From the NCBI GenBank assembly GCA_964429575.1, contig CAYSCX010000010.1, forward strand, positions 22,677 through 86,676: a stretch of DNA of 64,000 nt, written 5' to 3'. The stretch's first letter is position 1. Each line of letters starts with the position of its first letter. Source of the stretch: CAYSCX01 sp964429575 (lineage in GTDB: Bacteria > Desulfobacterota > Binatia > Binatales > Binataceae). Of the stretch, positions 15,632 to 23,753 are shown piece after piece. The notes under the pieces were generated by a model. That model saw nothing but the letters and a program-made list of their open reading frames with translations, searched no databases and was not told the DNA's origin. The translations under genes and the position numbers were made by a program.

Positions 15632-16669
15632 GTGGCAATCAAGACCATCGAGTGGCGCAACGACTCGGTGCGGATGATCGATCAGCGCCTGCTGCCAACG
15701 CGCGAGATCATTCGCACCTATCGCGACTATCGCGGAGTTGCGAACGCGATCAAGACGATGGTCATACGCGGCGCGCCCGCTATCGGCGTCGCCGCCGCGA
15801 TGGGTGTCGCGCTCGGACTCAAGGGAACCAGCGGCCGCAAGGCGCTCGATCGTTTCAAGACCGTTGCCGCAGCACTCAAAGCTACGCGCCCGACCGCGGT
15901 CAACCTCGCATGGGCGGTCGAGAGAATGGGCCGAGTGCTGAATGACGCTCTCGCGCTTGGGGCCGACAAGCTGTTCAAGCGGATGCGCGAGGAGGCGATC
16001 ACCATCCAGCGCGAGGACATCGCGGCGAACCGCGCACTTGGGCGTTACGGCGCCAAGCTGCTTCGCAATCCGAGCCGCGTGCTCACTCATTGCAATGCCG
16101 GCGCGCTCGCAACCGCCGGATACGGCACCGCGCTCGGCGTGATACGCGCCGCACGCGCGAGCGGAAAACGCGTGGCAGTCTACGCCGACGAGACCAGGCC
16201 GTTTCTTCAGGGCACGCGATTGACTGCTTGGGAACTGCGCAAGGACAACATCCCGGTTACGGTGATCGCGGATAACACGGCGGCGAGCCTGCTTGCCCGC
16301 GGCGACATCGATTGCGTGATCGTCGGGACCGACCGGACGGCCGCGAACGGCGACGTCGCGAACAAGATCGGCACGTATCCGCTTGCAGTGCTCGCGCGCC
16401 GCCACCGGGTGCCGTTTTACGTCGCGGCGCCGTTGTCCTCGATCGATCTCAATTGTCCTTCGGGCAAAGCGATTCCGATAGAGGAGCGCTCCGGGCGCGA
16501 GTTGACCGAGTTCGGCGGCAAGCGCATCGCGCCGCAAGGGGTACGGACTTTTAACCCCGCGTTCGATGTAACGCCGGCGGAATTGGTCACCGCGATAGTG
16601 ACCGAGCGCGGCGTTGCGCGCCCGCCATACAAGCGAAGCCTGCGCGCATTGAAAGAGCGCAAGCGCTGA
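15632..16669 (+). CDS. mtnA: S-methyl-5-thioribose-1-phosphate isomerase
   Basis: 345 aa from a GTG start. This methionine-salvage enzyme converts methylthioribose-1-phosphate to methylthioribulose-1-phosphate. Signatures: VIRGAPAIGVAAAMG (about 44-58), LTHCNAGALATAGYGT with the catalytic Cys154, and IVGTDRTAANGDVANKIGTY with catalytic Asp234. The paralogous eIF2B-like ribose isomerases have different loops, so the MtnA call is firm. No other methionine-salvage gene is in the window. Confidence 0.95.
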   Translation: MAIKTIEWRNDSVRMIDQRLLPTREIIRTYRDYRGVANAIKTMVIRGAPAIGVAAAMGVALGLKGTSGRKALDRFKTVAAALKATRPTAVNLAWAVERMGRVLNDALALGADKLFKRMREEAITIQREDIAANRALGRYGAKLLRNPSRVLTHCNAGALATAGYGTALGVIRAARASGKRVAVYADETRPFLQGTRLTAWELRKDNIPVTVIADNTAASLLARGDIDCVIVGTDRTAANGDVANKIGTYPLAVLARRHRVPFYVAAPLSSIDLNCPSGKAIPIEERSGRELTEFGGKRIAPQGVRTFNPAFDVTPAELVTAIVTERGVARPPYKRSLRALKERKR

Positions 16670-16710
16670 CGCACCGCGCCGGCGCGCGCTTGTCGAATTT
16701 AAATGTCGCG

Positions 16711-17730
16711 CTATTCCTGAAGGTGGTCGAGGTACTCGGCGAGTCCGTAGCCCACCTTGCCGTCCCAACGCCACTCGGTCATTCCTTCGGCGATTCGCGT
16801 GACCACGCCGCCGCGGCGATTGCGCAGCGGGATCATTGACTGGACTTTGCCCGTGATGACAGCGGTCGAGCCGTCTTCGGCATCGCAGGTAACCTTGATG
16901 CGGTCGTGCAGTCGCTGCTCGCCGGTGAATTCGGTCTCGATCGCGACCTTGCGGATGTTGAGGTTGGGCTGACCCTTGCGGGCGATGTAGCCGCCGGGAT
17001 GCTCAGCGCCGTCGCGATCGACGGTCAGCGCCGCGACCGCGCCGAGGCTCTCGTCAAAGTTCATCGTGAGCCAACGGTAGTACTTCGGCGCCTGCCAGTA
17101 GCGCGGACCCCAGCTGTGATCGCGAAGCCCCAGCCCGTCGAATTTGAACTCGCGCGCATCGGCTCCTGAACCAATCGTGAGCTTTCCAACCGCGTGCCCA
17201 TGCTGTTCGAAGTGGCCGCGCGCGAACTCCCGCGCAACGTCGGCATCGCGCTTGACAGGCTGCCATTTGCCGTCCGCGCTTTTTTCGCGCAGTTCGCCGC
17301 CCCATGCGGGCGAAATTGCGTAGTAGTCGATCTCCAGATTCGCGCGATGGTGCGGATTGGTTTTGAACGCCTGGGCCGGCTCTGCCATTTCGAGCGGATT
17401 TTTCAGCAGGCAAACCTTGCCGTTGAAGGTGACGCGGTGATGTTCGAACGGCTTCACAACTTCGAACTTCAAGCCGCCCGCATTGTGGCTCTCGTTCGAC
17501 TTGAGTTCGGGCCGCGCGAACATGAACCCGACGCTGCCGTCGGGGAGGTACAGGCAGGTCGTCATCTCGGCGTAACCCTCGTTGGCGCGATTGCCGAGGC
17601 GCACGAAGCCGCCCGCCTTTTGGTTGCGGTCAAAGAAGTTGTAGTAGGCGGACTCGTTGAAGTTCGCCTCGCCGGTGTTCGGATGCATGTAGTCGTCGGC
17701 TTCGAGTAGTACGACCTTGCGCTCGCCCAT
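16711..17730 (-). CDS. CrtC/lipocalin-like domain protein (DUF7064/7065 type)
   Basis: 339 aa soluble protein resembling hydroxyneurosporene synthase-like beta-sandwich proteins. The N-terminal half contains NFNESAYYNFFD and GFVRLGNRANEGYAEMTTCLYLPDGSVGFMF; the C-terminal half contains FDGLGLRDHSWGPRYW, a recognisable family motif, and PGGYIARKGQ. Such genes often sit beside acyl-CoA and phosphotransferase genes in uncultured soil bacteria, as here (DUF6285 and phosphotransferase genes upstream on the same strand, 75 bp away). Enzymatic activity is unknown. Carotenoid hydration is not supported by context. Confidence 0.7.
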   Translation of the reverse strand: MGERKVVLLEADDYMHPNTGEANFNESAYYNFFDRNQKAGGFVRLGNRANEGYAEMTTCLYLPDGSVGFMFARPELKSNESHNAGGLKFEVVKPFEHHRVTFNGKVCLLKNPLEMAEPAQAFKTNPHHRANLEIDYYAISPAWGGELREKSADGKWQPVKRDADVAREFARGHFEQHGHAVGKLTIGSGADAREFKFDGLGLRDHSWGPRYWQAPKYYRWLTMNFDESLGAVAALTVDRDGAEHPGGYIARKGQPNLNIRKVAIETEFTGEQRLHDRIKVTCDAEDGSTAVITGKVQSMIPLRNRRGGVVTRIAEGMTEWRWDGKVGYGLAEYLDHLQE

Positions 17731-17805
17731 TAGTGGATGCTCCCCATGAAATCCTTTTGACTTGCGATTCTTAGCACTAACATTGAGCGGCGGCGAAAGC
17801 GCGCT

Positions 17806-18234
17806 TCAACTCCCCGCGCGACGCTTTTCACGCGCCGCAAGGTCGGCCTCGAGGTAACGAGGATTCGCGATTTTGAGCTTGTTCTCGACCGCATGGCGCA
17901 CGACCTTGAGCGTGCGTTCGCGCAGTTCGCCCGAATCGACGTCACCGGCGCGAATTTTCGCGCTTAGCTCGTCGTTGAGCTTTACGGCAGCGTCGTAAAG
18001 TTCGTCGCGACCGTGGAGGTGAGGCTTTTCTTTTCCCAACAGCACACAGAGCGCCGTTATTTCCTCGCGCATTTGCGGCTCTTCCAGTTTCATTTCGCGG
18101 GCGACGATGCGCATCACGTTGGCGACCACTCGCGACTGGAACTGCCGGCCGCCTTCGGTGACCGGAACAATCTCGCGATCGACAAAGTTGGCTGCGGCTT
18201 CGAGCAATTCAATCGCAGTTGGACGATCCTGCAT
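17806..18234 (-). CDS. DUF6285 protein, LvaB-like partner of the phosphotransferase
   Basis: 142 aa, mostly helical: MQDRPTAIELLEAAANFVDREIVPVTEGGRQFQSRVVANVMRIVAREM, ending in a basic tail. The motif RPTA-ELLEA-A-FL and RQFQ-RVA-N identifies DUF6285 by recognition. Its start lies 4 nt after the phosphotransferase stop, so the two are translated together. In the levulinate pathway a small protein of this kind (LvaB) is required for the kinase LvaA to phosphorylate 4-hydroxyacyl-CoA. I infer the same role here. Confidence 0.82.
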   Translation of the reverse strand: MQDRPTAIELLEAAANFVDREIVPVTEGGRQFQSRVVANVMRIVAREMKLEEPQMREEITALCVLLGKEKPHLHGRDELYDAAVKLNDELSAKIRAGDVDSGELRERTLKVVRHAVENKLKIANPRYLEADLAAREKRRAGS

Positions 18235-18238
18235 CGCT

Positions 18239-19261
18239 TCACCCGCCCCATTCGATGAGATTTAGCAATTCGAGCTCGGTCTCCGCCGTGCGACGGCCGA
18301 TGCTCGCCAGTTCGACGCTTGGCACTAACCCATCGATGTAGGTGCGCGCCTGGCTGATGGTGATGATTCCCCAACGCAAGTTGCCGAAGACTTCCCAGAA
18401 TTTGACCGTCTCCGGATCGACCTTGATGCCGCTTGCCTGCTCGTATGCCGCGAAGAATGCGTCGCGCGTGCCGAGACCGCCGACCGGATTGTGGTCAGCG
18501 CCGAATCGCCACGCGCGCACGCACATCCACCCAAGATCCTCCATCGGGTCGCCCAAGTGGGCGAGTTCCCAGTCGAGAATCGAGCGCACTCCGTCGGGGC
18601 CGAAGATTACGTTGCCGATGCGGTAGTCGCCGTGAACGAGCGTGATGCGGGGCGTCTTGGGAATGCGCTCGTAGAGGTAGCGAAACGCGAGTTCGAAAGC
18701 CGGATGCGGCTCGAGCGCGAGCTTGCGGAAGTTTTCCTCGTAGCGCCGGACCTCCGTCTCGGCGGCGTTGGCGCCGGGTTTTGCGAGGAAATCGAGCTTG
18801 TGCTTCGCGAAGTCGATGCGATGAATCCCGGCAAGTATCTCCGCGAGCTGCGCGGGCATCACCTCGCGCGCCTTGGCGTAGATGTCGTCCCGGAGCAGGC
18901 GGCGCGCGATGGTCTCGCCGTTGACCTTCTCCATGATGAAGAACGCGGCGCCAAGCACCGCCGGATCCTCGCCGAGCCAGAGAACCTCGGGGACGGGTAC
19001 GCCCTGGTCGTGGGCCGCGCGCAGGACGAGAAATTCCTGGCGGCGATTCGTATCGATCTTGTGGGCGCCGGGGTCGCGGCGGAGCACCAGCGCGCGCTTG
19101 GTGGCCGCGCCGTCGCGTTCCATGGTTGCATCGAAGGACCAGATTTCGCGCGACGCTCCTCCGGGCATCCGGCCAAGGTTTTCAATCGTGACGGTCTTGA
19201 AACGACCCTCGGAGCGGATGAACGCGGAGAGCTTCTCGATCATTTCCTTGGGATCCATCAA
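18239..19261 (-). CDS. APH-fold phosphotransferase (LvaA-type 4-hydroxyacyl-CoA kinase candidate)
   Basis: 340 aa. N-lobe GRMPGGASREIWSFD and ALVLRRDPG, hinge FIMEKVNGETIARRLL, catalytic HGDYRIGNVIFG and metal-binding ILDWELAHLGDPMEDLGW. The domain order and length match LvaA/ACAD11-like kinases. It is coupled to a DUF6285 gene, the conserved LvaB-like partner, and this is the second such phosphotransferase in the window (the other is at 4962, next to an acyl-CoA dehydrogenase). Predicted: ATP-dependent phosphorylation of a 4-hydroxyacyl-CoA in the cytoplasm. Confidence 0.88.
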   Translation of the reverse strand: MMDPKEMIEKLSAFIRSEGRFKTVTIENLGRMPGGASREIWSFDATMERDGAATKRALVLRRDPGAHKIDTNRRQEFLVLRAAHDQGVPVPEVLWLGEDPAVLGAAFFIMEKVNGETIARRLLRDDIYAKAREVMPAQLAEILAGIHRIDFAKHKLDFLAKPGANAAETEVRRYEENFRKLALEPHPAFELAFRYLYERIPKTPRITLVHGDYRIGNVIFGPDGVRSILDWELAHLGDPMEDLGWMCVRAWRFGADHNPVGGLGTRDAFFAAYEQASGIKVDPETVKFWEVFGNLRWGIITISQARTYIDGLVPSVELASIGRRTAETELELLNLIEWGG

Positions 19262-19840
19262 TCGACCGCCGCGCGAGCGCGAACTTCACGTCTAGCACGA
19301 AGGTTCGCCGCCGCGCACGACGGTCGCGAGCCGGTCGCGAGTCGCGACGGCCGGTGGCCGGAGGTGGAGAGCAGTGAGGATGGCGCTCCCGTTGGTCGGG
19401 ACGGTGAGAAGAAAACAGAGAAGGGCGCACAGCCGTGCGCCCCTACGGAAGAGGGAGAGGGGACAGAAGGGGGTCCGGAGCAAGAACCGGGATTTCTCGC
19501 TCCGCAGACGCCGCTCGGAATGACAAGTGAGAGTCGCGCCCTCTCCCACTCGCACGGCTTTGTCTGCGAGCGGCCTCTCCCAAGTCAGGGAGAGGCGGGG
19601 AGGGGAAGGAGAGCAGGCGCCGGCACCCTCAGCCTCGCCCGGAGGCAGAGAGCAAAGCCGCAACATCGACCCTCAGCCACACCCGCTCCCAGTGATCACG
19701 GGGAGAGGGCTGAGAAGGAAGAAACGAAGGGCGCACAGCCGTGCGCCCCTACGGGAGACAGGGAGAGGGGACAGAGGCGAAGATGGGCGCATTGCCATGC
19801 GCCCCTACGAGGTTGAGCGAGTTATTTTCGGGACGCTACG
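19262..19840. repeat. Repeat-filled intergenic region with three GGGCGCAC hairpins
   Basis: 579 bp without a gene. Three short palindromes of one family occur: GGGCGCAC-AGCC-GTGCGCCC at 19423-19442 and at 19729-19748, and GGGCGCAT-TGCC-ATGCGCCC at 19785-19804. Each is followed by CCTACG and a purine-rich GGGAGAGGGGACAGA-type run. Between them are a REP-like TTCTCGCTCCGC...CGGAATGACA (19490-19526) and CCCTCTCCC/GGGAGAGG complementary runs (about 19538-19690). It separates the phosphotransferase start from the ABC permease end, both on minus. It is likely untranslated and terminator-like. Confidence 0.8.
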
Positions 19841-20653
19841 CTAGGAGCGGCGGCCGGCGAGTTGTGCCAGTCCGTCGCCAAGCAGGTTGAATCCGAGCAC
19901 GGAAAGGCCGATGGCGATGCCGGGGGCGGTGGTCACGTGCGGCGCGACCAGCAGGAATGCGCGTCCCGCGTCCAGCATGTTGCCCCAACTCGGAGTCGGC
20001 GCAAGAACGCCGATGCCGAGAAAGGACAGCGCCGCCTCGGCGACGATTATGGCGCCAAGCCCGAAGGTCGCCTGCACGGCGACCGGTCCGGCGATGCCGG
20101 GCAGCAGATGGCGGAAGAGAATTCGCGCCGGACGCGCGCCGAGACTTTCAGCGGCTGCGACATAGTCGCGTTCGCGCAAAGAGAGCACCTCGCCACGGAC
20201 CAGCCGCGCATAGCCAGTCCAGCCCATCGCACCCAACGCGATGACGACGTTGAAAATTCCCGGACCGAGAATCGCGGCGAGCGCGATGGCCAGCAGGAAG
20301 CCCGGAAATGCGAGAACGATGTCCACGCCGCGCATTACGAGGGTGTCGATAGGTCCGCCGCCCAGAGCCGCGGCGCCACCGATGACCGCGCCGATGGCGA
20401 GCGATAGCGCGACCACGACTGTTGCGACTGCGAGCGAAAGACGCGCGCCCCAAACGACCCGTGCAAGCACGTCGCGACCGAGCGCATCGCAACCGAACGG
20501 ATGATCGAAACTCGGAGGGGCAAGCGAGCCGGCAAGATCGATCGCGAGCGGATCGGCGTGGACCAACATCGGGCCGAAAAGCGCAAACGCCGCGATTACC
20601 GCGACCAATCCGAGACCGATGAGAAGAGCGGGATTTCGCCGCAGCGCGATCAT
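19841..20653 (-). CDS. Peptide/nickel-type ABC transporter permease (DppC family)
   Basis: 270 aa. The start is the ATG at 20653 (MIALRRNPALLIGLGLVAVIAAFALFGP), which overlaps the preceding permease stop by ATGA; the longer open frame upstream is inside that gene. Six predicted membrane helices, the DppC-specific FGCDALGRDVLARVVWGAR near the N terminus, and the EAA loop DYVAAAESLGARPARILFRHLLP for the ATPase. It ends with LSVLGFNLLGDGLAQLAGRRS, normal for the family. No ATPase gene follows, only the repeat region at 19262-19840. Confidence 0.95.
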   Translation of the reverse strand: MIALRRNPALLIGLGLVAVIAAFALFGPMLVHADPLAIDLAGSLAPPSFDHPFGCDALGRDVLARVVWGARLSLAVATVVVALSLAIGAVIGGAAALGGGPIDTLVMRGVDIVLAFPGFLLAIALAAILGPGIFNVVIALGAMGWTGYARLVRGEVLSLRERDYVAAAESLGARPARILFRHLLPGIAGPVAVQATFGLGAIIVAEAALSFLGIGVLAPTPSWGNMLDAGRAFLLVAPHVTTAPGIAIGLSVLGFNLLGDGLAQLAGRRS

Positions 20654-21570
20654 GAGAGCCTGATGCGCGGATCGATCACGCAGTACAAGACGTCGGTCGC
20701 CAGGTTCACGAGTACGTAAGTGAGCGCGAAGGTGAGGACGCAACCCTCGACCAGCGGATAATCGCGCGCGCCAATCGCGGAGATCATGAGCCTGCCAAGC
20801 CCCGGCCACGAGAAAATGACCTCGGTGATGATCGCGCCGCTCAGAAGCGCGCCCATTTGCAGGCCCATGAGCGTGACGACCGGCGACAGCGCGTTGCGAA
20901 GTCCGTGGCGAAGCAGCGCGCCGGCTTCGCCGAGTCCCTTGCTACGCGCGGTGCGGATGTAATCAGACTCGCGCACTTGCACGAGACTCTGGCGAAGCAT
21001 GCGCGCGAGAATCGCGGCGAGCCCAGTGCCCAAAGTCAGCGCAGGCAGAACCAGGTGGCCGAATCCGCCGCGGCCGGTCAACGGCAGAAGACCGAGTTGC
21101 AGCGAAAAGAGAATCATCAGCAGCGGGCCGAGGTACACGTGGGGAATTGAAATGCCGAGGATCGCGAATCCCATCGCGCCCAAGTCCGCAATGCCACCGG
21201 GCCGCGCGCCGGCGATCATGCCAAGCGGAAATGCGATCAGGACCGCCACGAGCATCGCGGCAACCGCGAGCTCGAGCGTGGCGGGAAAGCGCGCCGCGAT
21301 GAGCTTTGATACGGGCTCGTGAGTAGAGATCGACTCGCCGAGATCACCACGCGCAAGACCGGTCAGAAACGCGGCGTACTGCTCCCAGAGCGGACGATCG
21401 AGGCCGAGCTCACGGCGCAAGCCATCGACGTCGGCGGGCGCAGCGGTTTCTCCGAGCATCGCGACAACCGGGTCGCCGGGCACCAAGTGAATCAGCGCGA
21501 AGGTGAGCGTCGCGACGCCCAGCGCCACCGGAACGAGCTGGAAAAGCCGGCGGACGATGTAGCGAATCAT
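20650..21570 (-). CDS. Peptide/nickel-type ABC transporter permease (DppB family)
   Basis: 306 aa. It starts MIRYIVRRLFQLVPVALGVATLTFALIHLVPGDPV, the standard DppB N terminus, with six helices and the EAA motif DYIRTARSKGLGEAGALLRHGLRNAL. It ends YVLVNLATDVLYCVIDPRIRLS. It pairs with DppC to form the membrane channel for di/oligopeptides or related solutes. Overlaps of 4 nt on both sides (with the binding protein and with DppC) show a single transcript. Confidence 0.96.
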   Translation of the reverse strand: MIRYIVRRLFQLVPVALGVATLTFALIHLVPGDPVVAMLGETAAPADVDGLRRELGLDRPLWEQYAAFLTGLARGDLGESISTHEPVSKLIAARFPATLELAVAAMLVAVLIAFPLGMIAGARPGGIADLGAMGFAILGISIPHVYLGPLLMILFSLQLGLLPLTGRGGFGHLVLPALTLGTGLAAILARMLRQSLVQVRESDYIRTARSKGLGEAGALLRHGLRNALSPVVTLMGLQMGALLSGAIITEVIFSWPGLGRLMISAIGARDYPLVEGCVLTFALTYVLVNLATDVLYCVIDPRIRLS

Positions 21571-23156
21571 GGTTGCGGCGCCGCATGGCCGTCGCTCATG
21601 AGCCGCAGCGTCGCGAGTGAGCGAAGGCTCCCGTTGGGGTATGGCTCGAACCCGTCGAGTTCGCGGTTCATCACCACGACGTTGTCATGCCACCAGAGTG
21701 AGACGTACGGCAGATCCTGCGCGGCGAGTTGTTGGACGCGCGCATAAATCTCTCGTCGCCGATCGAGATCGAGTTCGGATTGGCCGGCCTCGATCAGCCG
21801 ATCCATCGCAGGGTTCGAGTAGCCGCCGCGGTTGAGACCGTTGGGCGGCGTCATCCTTGAGTCAAACACCATGTAGTAGTGGTTCGGATCGTTGATGCCG
21901 ACCCATTGGAGCGAGGTCATTTCGAAGTTGCCGCGCTGGATGTCGCCGTAGAAGGTCGCCCATTCATGCGTGCGGACGGAAATGCTGACACCGACGCGCT
22001 TCAACATCGCCTGGATGATCTCGGCCATACGCGCGCCTTCGGGCGTAGTCTTGTAGGTGAACTCAAGACCACGCATTCCGTCGGGACCTGCAGGATACCC
22101 GGCCTCATCGAGCAACTTCTGCGCGCGCTCGGGATCGTAAGGATAGGTCATCACGCCGGAGCTGTATGCCCAGTTGGTGGGAGAGAGCATGCCGGTCGCG
22201 ACGCGGGCGGTCTTGCGCAGGTATGACCCGACGATCGCCTTGCGGTCGATGGCGTACGCGATCGCCCGCCGGACCCTGACATCGCGCAGCACGGGATTTC
22301 GAAAATTGAAAGCGAGATACTGGTACGCGGTGCCCGGCGATCTGAGGACCGCGAGGTTGGTTTTCGCGTCGAGGTACGGCAGCAAGTCGGGCTGGATGCC
22401 GTTTTGCGTGAACTGACAGATGCCCTTGATGAGTTCGAGCGCGCGTACCGTCGGGTCGGGTACGATTTTGAACACGAGGCGGTGCGCGACGGGCCCGTCC
22501 GTCGCGCGAAAAGGATTGCGCACAAGTACGACGGAGTCATCGCGGACGAAACTGACTAACTTGAACGGTCCGGTGCCGGGAGGCGAAGTGTTGCCGCGCT
22601 GGCTCGGAAGCGGCGTGCCGTACGGCACGATTCCAAGCATCGCCATTTCCAGCGCGGGCGCGTAAGGCTCGCGCGTCGTCATCATGACCTCATATGCAGC
22701 GGGAGTGGTGAGAGTCGCGAGCTGTACGAAGCCCGCGCGCTTTGGGGAGAGCGCCGCGGGATCGAGGACCGAGTCGTAGGTGAACTTCACGTCGCGCGAG
22801 GTGAGCTCGCGACCGCTGCTAAAGCGAACGCCGCGCCTCAGGTGATAGACGATTTCGCGCGATGACGGCCGCTCGATTGCCTGCGCGAGTTCACCCCGGA
22901 ACTCGCCGCGCGCGTCGAGTTTTACCAGCGAATCGAAGATGAGCTCGTTGATGCGCGAGGACGACGCGTCGGTGGCGAAGCGCGGGTCGGTCGAGGTGGG
23001 CGAGGTATCGATGTCCACCTGCAGCGTGCCTGGGGACTCCGGCGGCGGGCTTCCAGAGCAGCCCGTCGCGAGCGACGCGACCGCGATCGCCGCGAATGCG
23101 AATGCCGCCACGCAAGTCGAGCACACCGCCACGCCCCTCACCGCTACGCGAGACAT
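21567..23156 (-). CDS. Peptide-type ABC transporter substrate-binding lipoprotein (DppA/SBP_bac_5)
   Basis: 529 aa. Signal peptide with a lipobox (ASLATGC, Cys about 33) anchors it on the periplasmic side of the membrane. The SBP family 5 fold is shown by LQVDIDTSPTSTDPRFATD, AIERPSSREIVYHLRRGVRFSSGRELTSRDVKFTYDSV, and the conserved YLAFNFRNPVLRDVRVRRAIAYAIDR. It captures oligopeptides or another solute for the DppB/DppC permeases encoded immediately downstream. Order A-B-C with no ATPase in the window. Confidence 0.95.
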   Translation of the reverse strand: MSRVAVRGVAVCSTCVAAFAFAAIAVASLATGCSGSPPPESPGTLQVDIDTSPTSTDPRFATDASSSRINELIFDSLVKLDARGEFRGELAQAIERPSSREIVYHLRRGVRFSSGRELTSRDVKFTYDSVLDPAALSPKRAGFVQLATLTTPAAYEVMMTTREPYAPALEMAMLGIVPYGTPLPSQRGNTSPPGTGPFKLVSFVRDDSVVLVRNPFRATDGPVAHRLVFKIVPDPTVRALELIKGICQFTQNGIQPDLLPYLDAKTNLAVLRSPGTAYQYLAFNFRNPVLRDVRVRRAIAYAIDRKAIVGSYLRKTARVATGMLSPTNWAYSSGVMTYPYDPERAQKLLDEAGYPAGPDGMRGLEFTYKTTPEGARMAEIIQAMLKRVGVSISVRTHEWATFYGDIQRGNFEMTSLQWVGINDPNHYYMVFDSRMTPPNGLNRGGYSNPAMDRLIEAGQSELDLDRRREIYARVQQLAAQDLPYVSLWWHDNVVVMNRELDGFEPYPNGSLRSLATLRLMSDGHAAPQP

Positions 23157-23217
23157 CGGACAAGCGCGATAATAGCAGAAGCCCGCGGCACGGGCGTTTT
23201 TCGGACGGAGGAATCAC

Positions 23218-23742
23218 ATGGCAGCAGAGTGGCGCTCCAAGGTGATTTTGCGGCAGGGGGACATCACGGACGCGGGCGTCGATGCGGTGGTCAACGCTGC
23301 GAACAACGACTTGCAGCTGGGCGCCGGAGTCGCGGGCGCGATTCGACGCAAGGGCGGGCCAAGCATCCAGGCGGAGTGCGACCGGATCGGCACGATCCCG
23401 TTGGGCGAGGCGGCAGTGACGGGCGGCGGCAACCTTCGCGCGCGTCACGTGATTCATGCGGCGAGCATGGAGTTGGGCGGCCGCACGACCGAGGCGAACT
23501 TGCGCGCCTCGACGCGCAACTCGCTCACGCGGGCGGCCGAGCTGAAGCTCGAGTCGATCGCATTCCCCGCAATCGGCACGGGCATCGCAGGATTTCCGCT
23601 GGACCGCTGCGCGGAGGTGATGCTCGAGGAGATTCGCGCGCACCTGAGCGCCGGTACGTCACTCAAGCGCGTCGAACTCGTGCTGTTCGACGACGCAGCA
23701 TTGTCGGCGTTCGAGCGCGCGTTCGCCGCGATGATCGAATGA
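23218..23742 (+). CDS. Macrodomain protein (YmdB-like ADP-ribose/O-acetyl-ADP-ribose hydrolase)
   Basis: 174 aa. ACGGAGGAATCAC precedes the ATG. Macrodomain motifs: LRQGDITDAGVDAVVNAANNDLQLGAGVAGAIRRKGG (about 10-46), which binds ADP-ribose, HVIHAASME, and FPAIGTGIAGFPLDRCAEVM. Such proteins remove ADP-ribose from proteins or metabolites or hydrolyse O-acetyl-ADP-ribose. It is a stand-alone gene between a divergent ABC operon and a convergent MFS gene; no sirtuin or ART/DarT partner is nearby. Confidence 0.95.
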   Translation: MAAEWRSKVILRQGDITDAGVDAVVNAANNDLQLGAGVAGAIRRKGGPSIQAECDRIGTIPLGEAAVTGGGNLRARHVIHAASMELGGRTTEANLRASTRNSLTRAAELKLESIAFPAIGTGIAGFPLDRCAEVMLEEIRAHLSAGTSLKRVELVLFDDAALSAFERAFAAMIE

Positions 23743-23753
23743 CCGCTGGCGAT

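Noticed and set aside
20654..20809. 52-residue extension of DppC
   Set aside because: Lies inside the DppB gene; Arg-rich and non-homologous. ATG 20653 forms the usual ATGA overlap.
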